DNA from: UBA10324 sp038326325
Lineage (GTDB): Bacteria; Bacteroidota; Bacteroidia; Chitinophagales; UBA10324
Length of the DNA stretch: 64,000 nucleotides
Direction of reading: 5' to 3'
Assembly (NCBI GenBank): GCA_038326325.1
Contig: JBBQJW010000005.1
Coordinates: 1 to 64,000 of the forward strand
In this document: positions 1 to 8,406 of the stretch, piece by piece
Layout of the letters: every line of letters starts with the position of its first letter
Numbering within the stretch: the stretch's first letter is position 1
Notes under the pieces: model-generated
What the model was told of the DNA's origin: nothing
Database searches by the model: none
The model's input: the letters and a program-made list of their open reading frames with translations, nothing else
Translations under genes and position numbers: made by a program

Positions 1-1353
1 GCATTTTGTGCGCATGATTTTCGTAATCTCCATGAGCGAATCATCAGAATCGAATTTGAAACCGAGCGCCGCCATTGTATCACCAAGTGCAGTGAATCCC
101 AATCCGGTTCTTCTTCCTTTTTTTCCGGCGTCATATAACAAACGCCAGGTGCGGAGTTCTACTTCCTTGATGTAATCGGGCTCGGGGTCTTCGGCGACCT
201 TCGCCATAATTTTTTCGATTGACTCTAATTCTAAATCAACCAAGTCATCCATCAATCTCTGTGAGTCGTAAGTGGTTTCGTAAAATTTTTTGTAATCGAA
301 TTCCGCTTTTGATGAGAAAGGATTTTTTACGAAGTTGAAAAGATTGATTGCAATCAACCGACAGGAATCTCCTCCCTGCATCGCGATTTCAGAACACGGG
401 TTGGTAGAAACATTTTTGAATCCCGGATAAATGGATGAAGTGGAATAGTGATGCTGGCGGTCCCAGAAAATTAATCCCGGCTCGGCGGATTTGTGCGCGC
501 TCTTAATAATGGTATTCCATAATTCATTCGCCTGAACGGTGGTTTTTGTTTTTGGATTTTCTGTATCAATAGGGAAACGAAGGTTGAATGATTCATTGTT
601 CTTCACCGCGTTCATGAATTCATCAGTGAGGCGAACGGAAATATTCGCGCCTGTTACTTTCGATAAATCCTGTTTCACCGTTACAAATTTTTCAATGTCG
701 GGATGCGATACATCCATCGTGATCATGAGTGCACCGCGCCGTCCGTTCTGCGCCACCTCGCGCGTGGTGTTACTGTAACGGTCCATGAAAGAAACCGCGC
801 CCGATGTCGTGCCCGCGGAATTTTCTACTCTGTCGCCGGAAGGACGAAGAGTAGAAATATCAATCCCCACACCACAGCGGCGCTTGAACAATTGCACCAA
901 CTGCTGATCTGTAAACATCACGCCACCATACGAATCAAAAATTTCGGGAAGCACCACGCAATTGCTTAACGATGCGACCATGAATGGATTTCCGAGCACC
1001 GACATCACGCTTCCCTGCGGAATAATGTATTTGAAATGCGCGAAGTATTCATAAATTTTTTCTTCCGTCAGTTCAGTCCGCTTTTCATATTGAGCGGAAA
1101 GACCTTTCAATGATTTTGGTTTTGCATACTTGCGTTCGATGCGCGCAAATTCTTTTGCCATGCGATGATGCATGTCATCGGGAGTGACTTCGACATACTT
1201 GCCATTTTTATTTTTCATGGCATATTTATTAATCCATGTGCTCGCTGCTAATTCATCGCCACCGAAATATTCAATGCAGGCGGAAATGATTTCAGTGTAA
1301 TCGAATTCAACTTTAGTTGGAATATCTGTTTTGGTTTTTGTCGCAGTTGACAT
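1..1353 (-). CDS. nrdJ: Class II (adenosylcobalamin-dependent) ribonucleotide reductase, C-terminus cut by window edge
   Basis: Makes deoxyribonucleotides from ribonucleotides in the cytosol. Only the first 451 codons are present; the frame is open to base 1, so the C-terminal part lies outside. Seen: LSNC with Cys132 (first active-site cysteine), the segment RRCGVGIDISTLRPSGDR, REVAQNGRRGALM, and NPCSEI at residues 318-323, whose Cys320 and Glu322 are the expected thiyl-radical site residues. The LSNC...STREVAQ.GRRGALM arrangement is what I know from Bacteroidota B12-dependent enzymes rather than class I NrdA, but no cobalamin site can be checked in this part. The start is ATG at 1353, with a 211-base gap upstream that holds a GC-rich inverted repeat. 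No nrdB-like gene is visible nearby, which fits class II. Reductase call is very sure; class assignment is likely. Confidence 0.87.
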   Translation of the reverse strand, partial: MSTATKTKTDIPTKVEFDYTEIISACIEYFGGDELAASTWINKYAMKNKNGKYVEVTPDDMHHRMAKEFARIERKYAKPKSLKGLSAQYEKRTELTEEKIYEYFAHFKYIIPQGSVMSVLGNPFMVASLSNCVVLPEIFDSYGGVMFTDQQLVQLFKRRCGVGIDISTLRPSGDRVENSAGTTSGAVSFMDRYSNTTREVAQNGRRGALMITMDVSHPDIEKFVTVKQDLSKVTGANISVRLTDEFMNAVKNNESFNLRFPIDTENPKTKTTVQANELWNTIIKSAHKSAEPGLIFWDRQHHYSTSSIYPGFKNVSTNPCSEIAMQGGDSCRLIAINLFNFVKNPFSSKAEFDYKKFYETTYDSQRLMDDLVDLELESIEKIMAKVAEDPEPDYIKEVELRTWRLLYDAGKKGRRTGLGFTALGDTMAALGFKFDSDDSLMEITKIMRTKC

Positions 1354-1387
1354 ATAAAAAAGTTTTTTAGCATTGAGTTGAGACAAC

Positions 1388-1418
1388 GAACCCCGAACAA
1401 TTTTTATGCGCGGGGTTC
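1388..1418 (-). promoter_or_regulatory. Inverted repeat upstream of nrdJ
   Basis: GAACCCCG (1388-1395) and CGGGGTTC (1411-1418) form a perfect 8-bp inverted repeat with a 15-base loop, 35-65 bases upstream of the nrdJ start. It is GC-rich in an AT-rich gap. A smaller palindrome TGGCGCCA lies at 1427-1434. It could be an operator or a 5' UTR hairpin; I do not recognise an NrdR box or a cobalamin riboswitch. Confidence 0.4.
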
Positions 1419-1564
1419 TATGTTGGTGGCGCCAAAAATATATTTACATGAATTCGTGAGGTAGGAAAAAGAATGCACAAACACATGAAGTTATATACAT
1501 GTGGAAAGAATTTTAATAAATGAGATTAGGAAAAATGGAAAAGATTTTTTGGAGAGGAGAAATT

Positions 1565-2815
1565 CTATTCCAGATCTGAACTCAAAATATACCGGCAGAT
1601 GCGATTGTTGTTTTTATCCGCTACATAAATCACCTTCTTGAAATAACAAACTCCTGAAGGGGCATCGAACTGAAAGGGTCCTGCGCCTAATCCGCCGAAC
1701 GAAGCGAGAATTTGTTTTGTGGTACTACTGTTTGCCGGAGGTGTAACACCTTCGTAACCTTTTTGCGTGAACTGATACAGCGAATCGTTTCCGGCATCCA
1801 CCATAAAAATATATTGCGAGGCGTCTCCCGAAACACAAATGTCGGAAGGACTGCTGAAGCGATTCGCTTCGTACATGAATCCATCCGCCTTGCTGAAATC
1901 AAATTGCGTGAGAGAAGAATTTTCGATATAGGAAATTCCCGCGTCGGGGTCGTAAGTTTCTTTTATCCAAAGCGCTTTGAATTGAGCGGCCGCATCGGAT
2001 TGAAGAATTAAAAAATCGTGGGAAGTATTTATTCCGGTAATGCTTTGCGGCGGCGCGGCGAAAGTCGCAATCGCGCTCATCCCCAAAACGGATTTCAGAG
2101 ACGATGTAACAGGATTCAACCCGATGGAATATCCTGTGTTGAAACCATCTTCATCAAAAAATAAAATCGTGTTATCAGGTCGCGCGACAGAATTCAAATC
2201 ATTTGTCGGGCCCGTACGGGCAAGAAGCAAAGTATTATCCGCGCGCGTGGCGATACCGGTGAACTGAACGGCTTCATCTTGCGCTCCGCGAAACGAGGTA
2301 TTATTTCGGCTCACATCGCAGAAGGGTTGAATGAGCGTATCAATGATTAATGGTTGCGATGACGATGAAGCATTAATGATGTGAAACACCGCCGCGAGAT
2401 TGTAAGAGTTGCCACCGACAATTTTATTTATTCTACCTGTAACATAAATATGCAGTCGCCTGTCTTGTGTTACATCGGTCGCGCCATCAATAGTAATGGT
2501 TCTTTGCTTCTCACCTTTCTGGTCGAAAATTTCCAGGCCTTCATCATCCACGATGTAAACCATTTCATCATAGCCGACATACACATCAACCGGATGAGAA
2601 ACATTTTTCCAGAATGGGAGCAACGGTACATATCCTACCTGATTGGGAACAAGGTTCGGGTCAATAGCGCCCTGCTTGAAAATATCTTCAGTGGTTTTAT
2701 CCTTCTTACTTCCGAATAAAAAATCGCAGGAAGAAAATGTAACAGTGAATAAGAATAAAAACAGAAAAATTTCTCTGCGCCTTTTCGTCTCTGCTGTAAA
2801 TATTTTTTCCATCAT
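1565..2815 (-). CDS. Secreted lipoprotein with NHL/beta-propeller-like repeats
   Basis: A 416-residue protein with a positively charged N-terminus, a hydrophobic stretch (about 16-28) and a lipobox TFSSC with Cys30, so it should be a lipoprotein. The body looks like a propeller: repeated segments such as VDVYVGYDEMVYIVDDEGLE near residue 75 and, at the C-terminus, FDAPSGVCYFKKVIYVADKNN followed by ICRY, a typical NHL blade (about 375-412). Its ATG at 2815 directly follows the stop codon of the PorV-like gene (0-base gap), so the two are co-transcribed and probably translationally coupled. This suggests a surface or periplasmic partner of that outer-membrane protein. NHL propellers usually mediate protein or ligand contacts; no catalytic residues are evident. 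The exact function is unknown. Confidence 0.75.
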   Translation of the reverse strand: MMEKIFTAETKRRREIFLFLFLFTVTFSSCDFLFGSKKDKTTEDIFKQGAIDPNLVPNQVGYVPLLPFWKNVSHPVDVYVGYDEMVYIVDDEGLEIFDQKGEKQRTITIDGATDVTQDRRLHIYVTGRINKIVGGNSYNLAAVFHIINASSSSQPLIIDTLIQPFCDVSRNNTSFRGAQDEAVQFTGIATRADNTLLLARTGPTNDLNSVARPDNTILFFDEDGFNTGYSIGLNPVTSSLKSVLGMSAIATFAAPPQSITGINTSHDFLILQSDAAAQFKALWIKETYDPDAGISYIENSSLTQFDFSKADGFMYEANRFSSPSDICVSGDASQYIFMVDAGNDSLYQFTQKGYEGVTPPANSSTTKQILASFGGLGAGPFQFDAPSGVCYFKKVIYVADKNNNRICRYILSSDLE

Positions 2816-3817
2816 CTAAAACAAACTTAATCCGAAAGTGAAACGATGCACATTACCCAAAGTATTTTTATTACTGAATCCATAATCCAACTGAATAATT
2901 CCGAAGCGGCGCTTGAACTTCAAACCAAAACCAAAAGAAGGAAATCCATTTTCATCCTGACCGAATTCATAACCAGCACGACCGAATAAATTTTCTTTCC
3001 AAGAATATTCTCCCCCGAGCGCGAAGGTTTCGTTGTTGTCAGTCGGGTGATTGAGTTGTCCGGCGAAAGTGATTCGGTTGTCTTTCTTTTTCATCGCGTC
3101 CCATGCGATACCTAACCGAAATACAGCAGGCACTGCAATTTTTTCGAAACCGGAAAGTGTATCAGTTCCTGTGATTGTGGGTGAAAGAACAGTTCCCCTT
3201 GGTTCGGCAGTGAAACCGAAATTGCTGACGCCGGCGGCGAAGCGCGTGTTTGCTTTCCCCACTTCATACTGAAATCCGAAATCAACCACTCCGTTTTGTG
3301 TGTGCAGATCAGCAAAACTTTCTCTCGCATATTTGGCGGTGATGCCGAACGAAAAATTATCAGTGAGAATTCTCGCGAGTGTTACACCCACAGCCATATC
3401 ATAAGCGCGAAAAGTTTGTCCCGTTCCGTAAGGTTGAAACTCCGTGGTGTAAAGCATATCAGGAGTATAGAACCCAAGATAGCTGACACCAAAAAAAGTT
3501 TCAGCAGATTTTTTTAAAACCACCCCGACAAACTGCTGATTCATTCCCGCAAAGAAATTTGTTTGCGAAGCCATGAGATGAACATGTTGTGTATCCACTT
3601 TTGTAATGCCCGCGGGATTCCAATACAAAGCTGAAACATCATTTACTTCAGCAATGAATGCTCCACTCATTGAACTTCCCCGTGCATCAGGACTGTTTTT
3701 CAGAAACTGAAAGCCCGTTGTACCGGTGCGTGTTCCGCCAAACAGAGGAAGCAATTGTGCATTCGCATTTTGCAGAACAATTGTGAAGAGAAAAAATAAA
3801 ATCAGCAGGCGCTTCAT
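2816..3817 (-). CDS. PorV/PorQ family outer-membrane protein
   Basis: A 333-residue outer-membrane beta-barrel protein. The signal peptide (1-20) is cleaved before Gln21. The N-terminal block NSPDARGSSMSGAF then ALYWNPAG (63-70) is the hallmark of the PorV/PorQ family, and the rest alternates amphipathic strands, ending in RFTFGLSLF with a C-terminal phenylalanine as in outer-membrane barrels. Family members include PorV, which shuttles T9SS cargo to the attachment complex, and PorQ. I cannot tell which of these this is, or whether it is a further paralogue. First gene of a two-gene operon with the propeller lipoprotein. A TACTTTGC promoter-like box sits just upstream with almost no leader. 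The window also carries six T9SS cargo genes, which fits a role in that pathway. Confidence 0.85.
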   Translation of the reverse strand: MKRLLILFFLFTIVLQNANAQLLPLFGGTRTGTTGFQFLKNSPDARGSSMSGAFIAEVNDVSALYWNPAGITKVDTQHVHLMASQTNFFAGMNQQFVGVVLKKSAETFFGVSYLGFYTPDMLYTTEFQPYGTGQTFRAYDMAVGVTLARILTDNFSFGITAKYARESFADLHTQNGVVDFGFQYEVGKANTRFAAGVSNFGFTAEPRGTVLSPTITGTDTLSGFEKIAVPAVFRLGIAWDAMKKKDNRITFAGQLNHPTDNNETFALGGEYSWKENLFGRAGYEFGQDENGFPSFGFGLKFKRRFGIIQLDYGFSNKNTLGNVHRFTFGLSLF

Positions 3818-3823
3818 TGCGGT

Positions 3824-3831
3824 GCAAAGTA
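3824..3831 (-). promoter_or_regulatory. Bacteroidota-type -7 box of the PorV-like gene
   Basis: On the minus strand TACTTTGC, close to the TAnnTTTG consensus, preceded by TT. The G of the TTTG lies 8 bases from the A of the ATG at 3817, so the transcript would start at or next to the start codon. No clear TTG element is seen at -33; the upstream DNA is the AT-rich GATTTGATAATTTG repeat. Confidence 0.45.
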
Positions 3832-3834
3832 AAT

Positions 3835-3880
3835 TACTGATTTGATAATTTGATAATTTGGTGATTTGATAATTTGAAAA
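3835..3880. repeat. GATTTGATAATTTG intergenic repeat
   Basis: The gap upstream of the PorV-like gene holds imperfect 9-10-base direct repeats of the form GATTTGATAATTTG, ending in GAAAATGGAATG. Shorter relatives occur between dnaN and the Fic gene (12676-12709) and upstream of the ECF sigma gene (20490-20507). All copies are intergenic. Confidence 0.6.
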
Positions 3881-3892
3881 TGGAATGATTAA

Positions 3893-4750
3893 CTATTTAT
3901 TAATCACAAGAATTTTATTCTCGATTCCATTTTCAGTTTGAAGTTGCAACAAATAAATTCCTGCTGATTGAGAAGTCAGATTCAATTTTGAATTCAAATA
4001 ATTTTCTGAGTGAAAAATTCTTTCTCCAAGCACATCATAAACTTCAATTGATTTTATTGAAGTGGGTTTTGAAAAACTGAGACTGAAAATTCCTGATGAA
4101 GGGTTGGGGGAAATATCGAATGAAAAATTTTTAGAATTGATTTCTTCAGTTGAAGTATTCCAATCGCAACTGAAAGAAACTCCTGTTTCGTACAAACCAA
4201 TTGATGGGTCACTGTAACAGCGCAAAGGACCAGTAATATAATTATCCAATACAGGAAACATCCATATTCTATTTCCTATCCCTTCAATACTAATCCAAGA
4301 CAAGTCAGCACCAAGCGAATTGGTATGAGTAAAAATTTCCTTCCTTAGGTTTCCATTAATATTAATTGAAGAAACAGAATCAGCATACACACGCAAATTG
4401 TATCCTTCGATTAAAAATGAATCTCCTGAAAGTTTTGTAAAATCATAAAGCAGAAAAAACTGAGAAGAGTCAATCGAGTAGTAATAAATAATCTGACTGT
4501 CAGAATACATGTACCATGTTTGATATTGTTGATTTGATGGGTGATTAAAAGTCACTTTCAATTTTGAACAGGATTTACTTTGAATAATTGTATCGGCAAC
4601 TGATTCTACTAAAGTATAACTGGTAAAAAAAGAAGAAGGAATCCCGGATTCACCTTGTGTGTAATACCACTTCGCTCCAATAGGAGCAAAATTCTGCGCA
4701 CTCAGATTTGAGCAGATACATAAGAACAGAAGCAGAAATATTTTTTTCAA
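3893..4750 (-). CDS. T9SS type A sorting domain protein (cargo paralogue 2)
   Basis: A 285-residue secreted protein of unknown function. The signal peptide (1-19, ending NLSAQ) is followed by NFAPIGAKWYY, shared with the neighbouring paralogue. The C-terminal 75 residues (about 210-285) are a T9SS type A sorting domain: SPNPSSGIFSLSF, a central IEVYDVLGERIF, SAGIYLLQL and a basic end. That domain directs export across the outer membrane and surface attachment. The start codon is TTG at 4750, followed by AAA AAA, the only start that keeps the signal peptide. It lies 10 bases after the stop of the upstream paralogue, so the pair is an operon. Ends of the two proteins are nearly identical while the middles differ strongly. 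Confidence 0.85.
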   Translation of the reverse strand: MKKIFLLLFLCICSNLSAQNFAPIGAKWYYTQGESGIPSSFFTSYTLVESVADTIIQSKSCSKLKVTFNHPSNQQYQTWYMYSDSQIIYYYSIDSSQFFLLYDFTKLSGDSFLIEGYNLRVYADSVSSININGNLRKEIFTHTNSLGADLSWISIEGIGNRIWMFPVLDNYITGPLRCYSDPSIGLYETGVSFSCDWNTSTEEINSKNFSFDISPNPSSGIFSLSFSKPTSIKSIEVYDVLGERIFHSENYLNSKLNLTSQSAGIYLLQLQTENGIENKILVINK

Positions 4751-4760
4751 GGGATTAAAA

Positions 4761-5654
4761 CTAATATTTATTAATCACAAGAATTTCATTTTCGATTCCA
4801 CTTTCTGTTAGAAGTTGCAACAAATAAATTCCTGCTGATTGAGAAGTCAGATTCAATTCTGAATTCAAATAATTTTCAGCGTAAAAAGTTCTTTCTCCGA
4901 GAACATTAAAAACTGAAATTGATTTTATGATTGAAGGTTTTGAAAAACTCAGATTGAAAATTCCGGATGAAGGGTTTGGGAAAATTGAAAAATCCAATTG
5001 TGAATTCGAATTTATTATTCCATCAGTAATCCAATGGTCACATGAAGTAGTTGAAAATTGATAAGAGATACTACTGTCGGTATAACATCTTGCAGGACCA
5101 TCCCATTCAGGAATAACGATTGAAGGTTGATGCAGCATTAACCAATTAGAACCAATTCGCTCAGCATAATTTGTACCTAATGAAAAATTATCAATTGATT
5201 TTGTCCAGACTCTTTGCAACTGAGTTGTACCAACAATCAGGGTTGTTACAGAATCAACCACAACTCTGAAAAGAGAGTCGGCAGGATTTATGGGAATCGA
5301 AGGAGAATGAAAAACCAAAGTATCACCTTGTATAACATTGAAAATGTAAAGAGGGAAATATTTTGCGTAAGTATTGTTGAAATAGAAAACCGTATCTCCA
5401 GATTGAAAAACAAAAACAGAAAACGGATTTGTGATTGCACCTGAATATTGAAAATAAGTTACAACGATCTTATTACAAGAATGCCCACTGACCGTTGTAT
5501 CAATTGTTGATTCATATAGATAATATTCAGAACCACCAGGAGCGGCACCATTTGCACTTGCTCCGTAATACCACCTCGCTCCAATAGGAGCAAAATTCTG
5601 CGCACTCAAATTTGTGCAGATGAATAAAAACAAAATCAGAAATAATTTTTTCAT
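4761..5654 (-). CDS. T9SS type A sorting domain protein (cargo paralogue 1)
   Basis: A 297-residue tandem paralogue of the downstream gene. It has a signal peptide (1-19), then NFAPIGARWYYGASANG, a divergent middle with a few cysteines (SGHSCNKIVV, ARCYTDSS) matching cysteines in the sister protein, and a sorting domain at about 222-297 (FPNPSSGIFNLSF, SVFNVLGERTF, SAGIYLLQLLTE). It is predicted to be exported by T9SS and anchored on or released from the surface. ATG at 5654, first gene of the pair. No enzymatic motif is recognisable in the middle. The strong end conservation with middle divergence suggests duplication followed by rapid change of the exposed part. Confidence 0.85.
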   Translation of the reverse strand: MKKLFLILFLFICTNLSAQNFAPIGARWYYGASANGAAPGGSEYYLYESTIDTTVSGHSCNKIVVTYFQYSGAITNPFSVFVFQSGDTVFYFNNTYAKYFPLYIFNVIQGDTLVFHSPSIPINPADSLFRVVVDSVTTLIVGTTQLQRVWTKSIDNFSLGTNYAERIGSNWLMLHQPSIVIPEWDGPARCYTDSSISYQFSTTSCDHWITDGIINSNSQLDFSIFPNPSSGIFNLSFSKPSIIKSISVFNVLGERTFYAENYLNSELNLTSQSAGIYLLQLLTESGIENEILVINKY

Positions 5655-5747
5655 TGAAATATTTTCTGCATTAAAAGTAAAAACCTTTTCTTTTAAATAA
5701 TCTCAATTGCATTTCGAACTATTTATTATTGCACCAAAGAATCGTCA

Positions 5748-6383
5748 ATGAATTTTTTGCCTGAAGAAATTGAAAAGTATGCTGAAGATTTTACTTCGCC
5801 TGAAAGCGATGTGCTGAAAGAACTCAACCGCGAAACACACTCCAAAATTTATATGCCGCAAATGCTGAGCGGTCATTTACAGGGTGCAACCCTGAAAATG
5901 TTCAGCAAAATGATTCAGCCGAAACGGATTTTAGAAATTGGAACTTTCACTGGGTACTCTACCATTTGTTTGGCTGAAGGATTAACTGAAGACGGAATCA
6001 TTCACACCATTGACATTAACGCTGAGTTGGAACCCATGGCGAGAAAATATTTTTCAAAATCCGGAATGGAAAATAAAATTCAATATCACATTGGTAAAGC
6101 GATGAACATTATTCCTTCACTGAATGAAGTTTTTGATTTGGTTTTTATTGATGCCGATAAAGAAAATTATTCGAACTATTACGATTTGATTTTTGATAAA
6201 GTGCGAAGCGGCGGAATCATCATCGCCGATAATGTATTGTGGAGCGGAAAAGTGTTACAGGAAAAAGTTGACAAAGACACACACGCTTTAAAAGAGTACT
6301 GCAAAAAAGTTTTGAGTGATTCGAGAGCGGAATGTTTGCTTCTTCCTATTCGTGACGGGTTGATGATTGCGAGAAAAAAGTAA
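5748..6383 (+). CDS. Class I SAM-dependent O-methyltransferase
   Basis: A 211-residue cytosolic enzyme of the caffeoyl-CoA/catechol O-methyltransferase (Methyltransf_3, YrrM-like) family, transferring a methyl group from S-adenosylmethionine to a hydroxyl. Motif I is EIGTFTGYS (63-71), the acidic residue binding the SAM ribose is in HTIDIN (86-91), and the metal-binding residues are expected in FIDADKENY (133-141) and ADNVLWSG (160-167), all present. The length is typical. The natural substrate in bacteria is rarely known. A single-gene unit: both flanking genes face the other way. A TATTATTG element at 5724-5731 precedes the ATG by 16 bases and may be its -7 box. Confidence 0.9.
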   Translation: MNFLPEEIEKYAEDFTSPESDVLKELNRETHSKIYMPQMLSGHLQGATLKMFSKMIQPKRILEIGTFTGYSTICLAEGLTEDGIIHTIDINAELEPMARKYFSKSGMENKIQYHIGKAMNIIPSLNEVFDLVFIDADKENYSNYYDLIFDKVRSGGIIIADNVLWSGKVLQEKVDKDTHALKEYCKKVLSDSRAECLLLPIRDGLMIARKK

Positions 6384-6387
6384 AACA

Positions 6388-7140
6388 CTATTTCCCAATC
6401 AGTCGCGCTAAAATTCCATTCTTATTTATCACCGATGAAATTTCTTTATATGGAATGAATACTTCAGGCGCGCCAACCACATAAGCACCTATTTCATATT
6501 CATTAAACAAAAAAAGCAGTCCGTCTTTCTGTATCAAAAAATTTTGGTTGAGATTAAATTTCCCAGGTTCCAGATCCAAATATTCCAGCGACCCTTTGTT
6601 TTGTTCAAGAAATAATTTCTCCGCGATTTTATTCAAGTCATTTTGATAGTTCGGAATAAAAAGTTCGTCGAGTGAAATTTTTTTTTGCGTTTTTAAATCA
6701 TAATTAAAAAAAGAAAAATCGTGTGATGGGTGCGCCGCTCCACAGCCAAACACGAAATTTGAAACTAAATAACTGAAAATATTTTTCTGATTGAACTCAC
6801 AAATAACCGTAAAATTAAATTCGTAACCGGCCGTACTGTCAATCATTTTTAAAATTTCGCCGGTATCTGCATAAGGTTTTTCAATTGACGATTGAATTTT
6901 TTCGTTAAGGAAAGAATTTTTTTTCGAATCGTCTATCACCAATAAATCAATATCAATTGTTGAACACAGTGTGTCGCAAAACCAAAGTTCATCATTAGCT
7001 TTTTTCTTATTCTCCCTTGCGGCTTTACAATTTTCACTATGAATTTTCTTATAAAAATATTTTAAAGTATCCGAGGAACCCTGTGCAATCGCATTTTCAT
7101 AAATAAAAAAAGAAATTATAATTAGGATTAAATTTTTCAT
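6388..7140 (-). CDS. Secreted DUF3298-type (RsiV/PdaC-like) domain protein
   Basis: A 250-residue protein with a cleavable signal peptide (1-19, ending in AIAQ). The second half carries the pattern of DUF3298/RsiV-like domains: the aromatic VFGCGAAHPSHDFSFFNYDL, then ISLDELFIPNY, and later LLFLFNEYEIGAYVVGAPEV with IPYKEISSVI near the end. In characterised relatives this fold belongs to an anti-sigma factor that binds lysozyme (RsiV) or to peptidoglycan-deacetylase accessory domains, so contact with a ligand at the envelope is plausible. It has no transmembrane segment besides the signal peptide, so it is not itself RsiV. Stands alone, convergent with the O-methyltransferase (4-base gap). Confidence 0.7.
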   Translation of the reverse strand: MKNLILIIISFFIYENAIAQGSSDTLKYFYKKIHSENCKAARENKKKANDELWFCDTLCSTIDIDLLVIDDSKKNSFLNEKIQSSIEKPYADTGEILKMIDSTAGYEFNFTVICEFNQKNIFSYLVSNFVFGCGAAHPSHDFSFFNYDLKTQKKISLDELFIPNYQNDLNKIAEKLFLEQNKGSLEYLDLEPGKFNLNQNFLIQKDGLLFLFNEYEIGAYVVGAPEVFIPYKEISSVINKNGILARLIGK

Positions 7141-7230
7141 TCTAATGGAAGTGCAAATTAAATCTTTTGGAAATTTTCTTGACCAATATCAATTGAAGAA
7201 TAATTTTCTCTGAATAATCTTGCGCTTAAA

Positions 7231-7238
7231 TTATTTTG
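7231..7238 (+). promoter_or_regulatory. -7 box of the GNAT gene
   Basis: TTATTTTG followed by CACCC and the ATG at 7244. The terminal G is 6 bases from the A of ATG, so the predicted transcript begins at the start codon. It has the same geometry as the dut and helicase genes. Confidence 0.4.
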
Positions 7239-7243
7239 CACCC

Positions 7244-8362
7244 ATGAGTATCACCATTCGCGAGGCAACAACTGCAAGTGACTTTAAAACTTTTGCAAAA
7301 CTTCCTTTCAGCTTATATAAAGGCAACCAATTTTGGGTGCCGCCAATGATTGACGAAGAAGTGAAATCACTTTCACCTGCAACCAATCCTGCGTTTGATT
7401 TTTGTACTGCGAAATTCTGGCTCGCCTTTAAAGATGGAAAATGTGTGGGGCGAATCGGTTGCATCATTAATCAACCCGACATTGAAAAGACAGGAAAGAA
7501 AATGGCGCGCTTCAGCCGCACCGAATTTATTGATGACCATGAAGTAGTGAAAAAACTTTTCGCTACTGCTGAAAACTGGGCGCGCGAAAACGGAATGGAA
7601 GGCATTCACGGCCCGCTTGGTTTCACGAACCTTGACCATCAGGCAATGTTGGTGGAAGGTTTCGACCATCTTCCCTCCATCGCATCAGAATATCATTTTC
7701 CCTATTATCATTCGCATGTTGAGCAACTTGGTTACGAAAAGGAAGTTGACTGGGTTGAATTTCGATTGACAATAAATGAAGTTCCTGAAAAAGCGATGCG
7801 ACTCAACGCGGTGATTCAGCAGCGATTTAATTTGAAGGTAATTCATTTCAAAAACAAAACTGAAATGAAGCCTTACGGAAAAAAAATATTTTACTTGCTC
7901 AATACCGCCTTTGCTGATTTGTTTAGCATGGTAACACTGAGCGAAAAAATGATTGACTACTACATCAACCGCTATTTTAATTTTCTGAATCCTGAATTTA
8001 TAAAAGTGATTGAGAACAAGGAGTGCGAAGTGGTTGGATTTATTGTCGGACTTCCGTCGCTCAGTGAAGCAATGCAAAAAGCGAATGGAAGATTATTGCC
8101 TTTCGGTTGGTATCATATTATGAATGCGCTGAAGAAACCAACTGTTGTTGATTTGATGTTGACTGCTGTTCATCCGCAATATCAGGGGCAGGGAGTGCCG
8201 GCATTATTAATTACAGAATTGCAACAAGTGATGATTGCAAAAGGTGTGAAGTATTCTGAAACTACAGGCATCATTGAGACAAATACTAAGGCAATTCAGG
8301 TTTGGAAAAACTATGAACACATTCAGCACAAACGCAAGAGATGTTTTGTGAAAATGTTTTAG
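7244..8362 (+). CDS. GNAT-superfamily N-acetyltransferase-like protein
   Basis: A 372-residue protein. The start is the ATG at 7244 (MSITIREATTASDFK); an upstream in-frame ATG at 7220 would add 8 residues that overlap the promoter box. The N-terminal half begins like a GNAT domain (TIREATTASDFKTF... FWLAFKDGKCVGRIGCIIN). The C-terminal half has the acetyl-CoA-binding signature VHPQYQGQGVPALL (about 309-322) and ends ETNTKAIQVWKNYEH, again GNAT-like. It therefore looks like a two-domain GNAT protein; the family is common and uncharacterised in Bacteroidota. Substrate unknown. The following gene begins about 45 bases downstream on the same strand. Confidence 0.75.
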   Translation: MSITIREATTASDFKTFAKLPFSLYKGNQFWVPPMIDEEVKSLSPATNPAFDFCTAKFWLAFKDGKCVGRIGCIINQPDIEKTGKKMARFSRTEFIDDHEVVKKLFATAENWARENGMEGIHGPLGFTNLDHQAMLVEGFDHLPSIASEYHFPYYHSHVEQLGYEKEVDWVEFRLTINEVPEKAMRLNAVIQQRFNLKVIHFKNKTEMKPYGKKIFYLLNTAFADLFSMVTLSEKMIDYYINRYFNFLNPEFIKVIENKECEVVGFIVGLPSLSEAMQKANGRLLPFGWYHIMNALKKPTVVDLMLTAVHPQYQGQGVPALLITELQQVMIAKGVKYSETTGIIETNTKAIQVWKNYEHIQHKRKRCFVKMF

Positions 8363-8406
8363 TGATTTCTCCCGATAATATAAAATCTATATTTACAATG
8401 GTAACC

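Noticed and set aside
1354..1564. Cobalamin riboswitch or NrdR box before nrdJ
   Set aside because: The gap holds a GC-rich inverted repeat but I see neither the conserved B12-box core nor the NrdR palindrome pair; too short for a B12 riboswitch with its usual arms.
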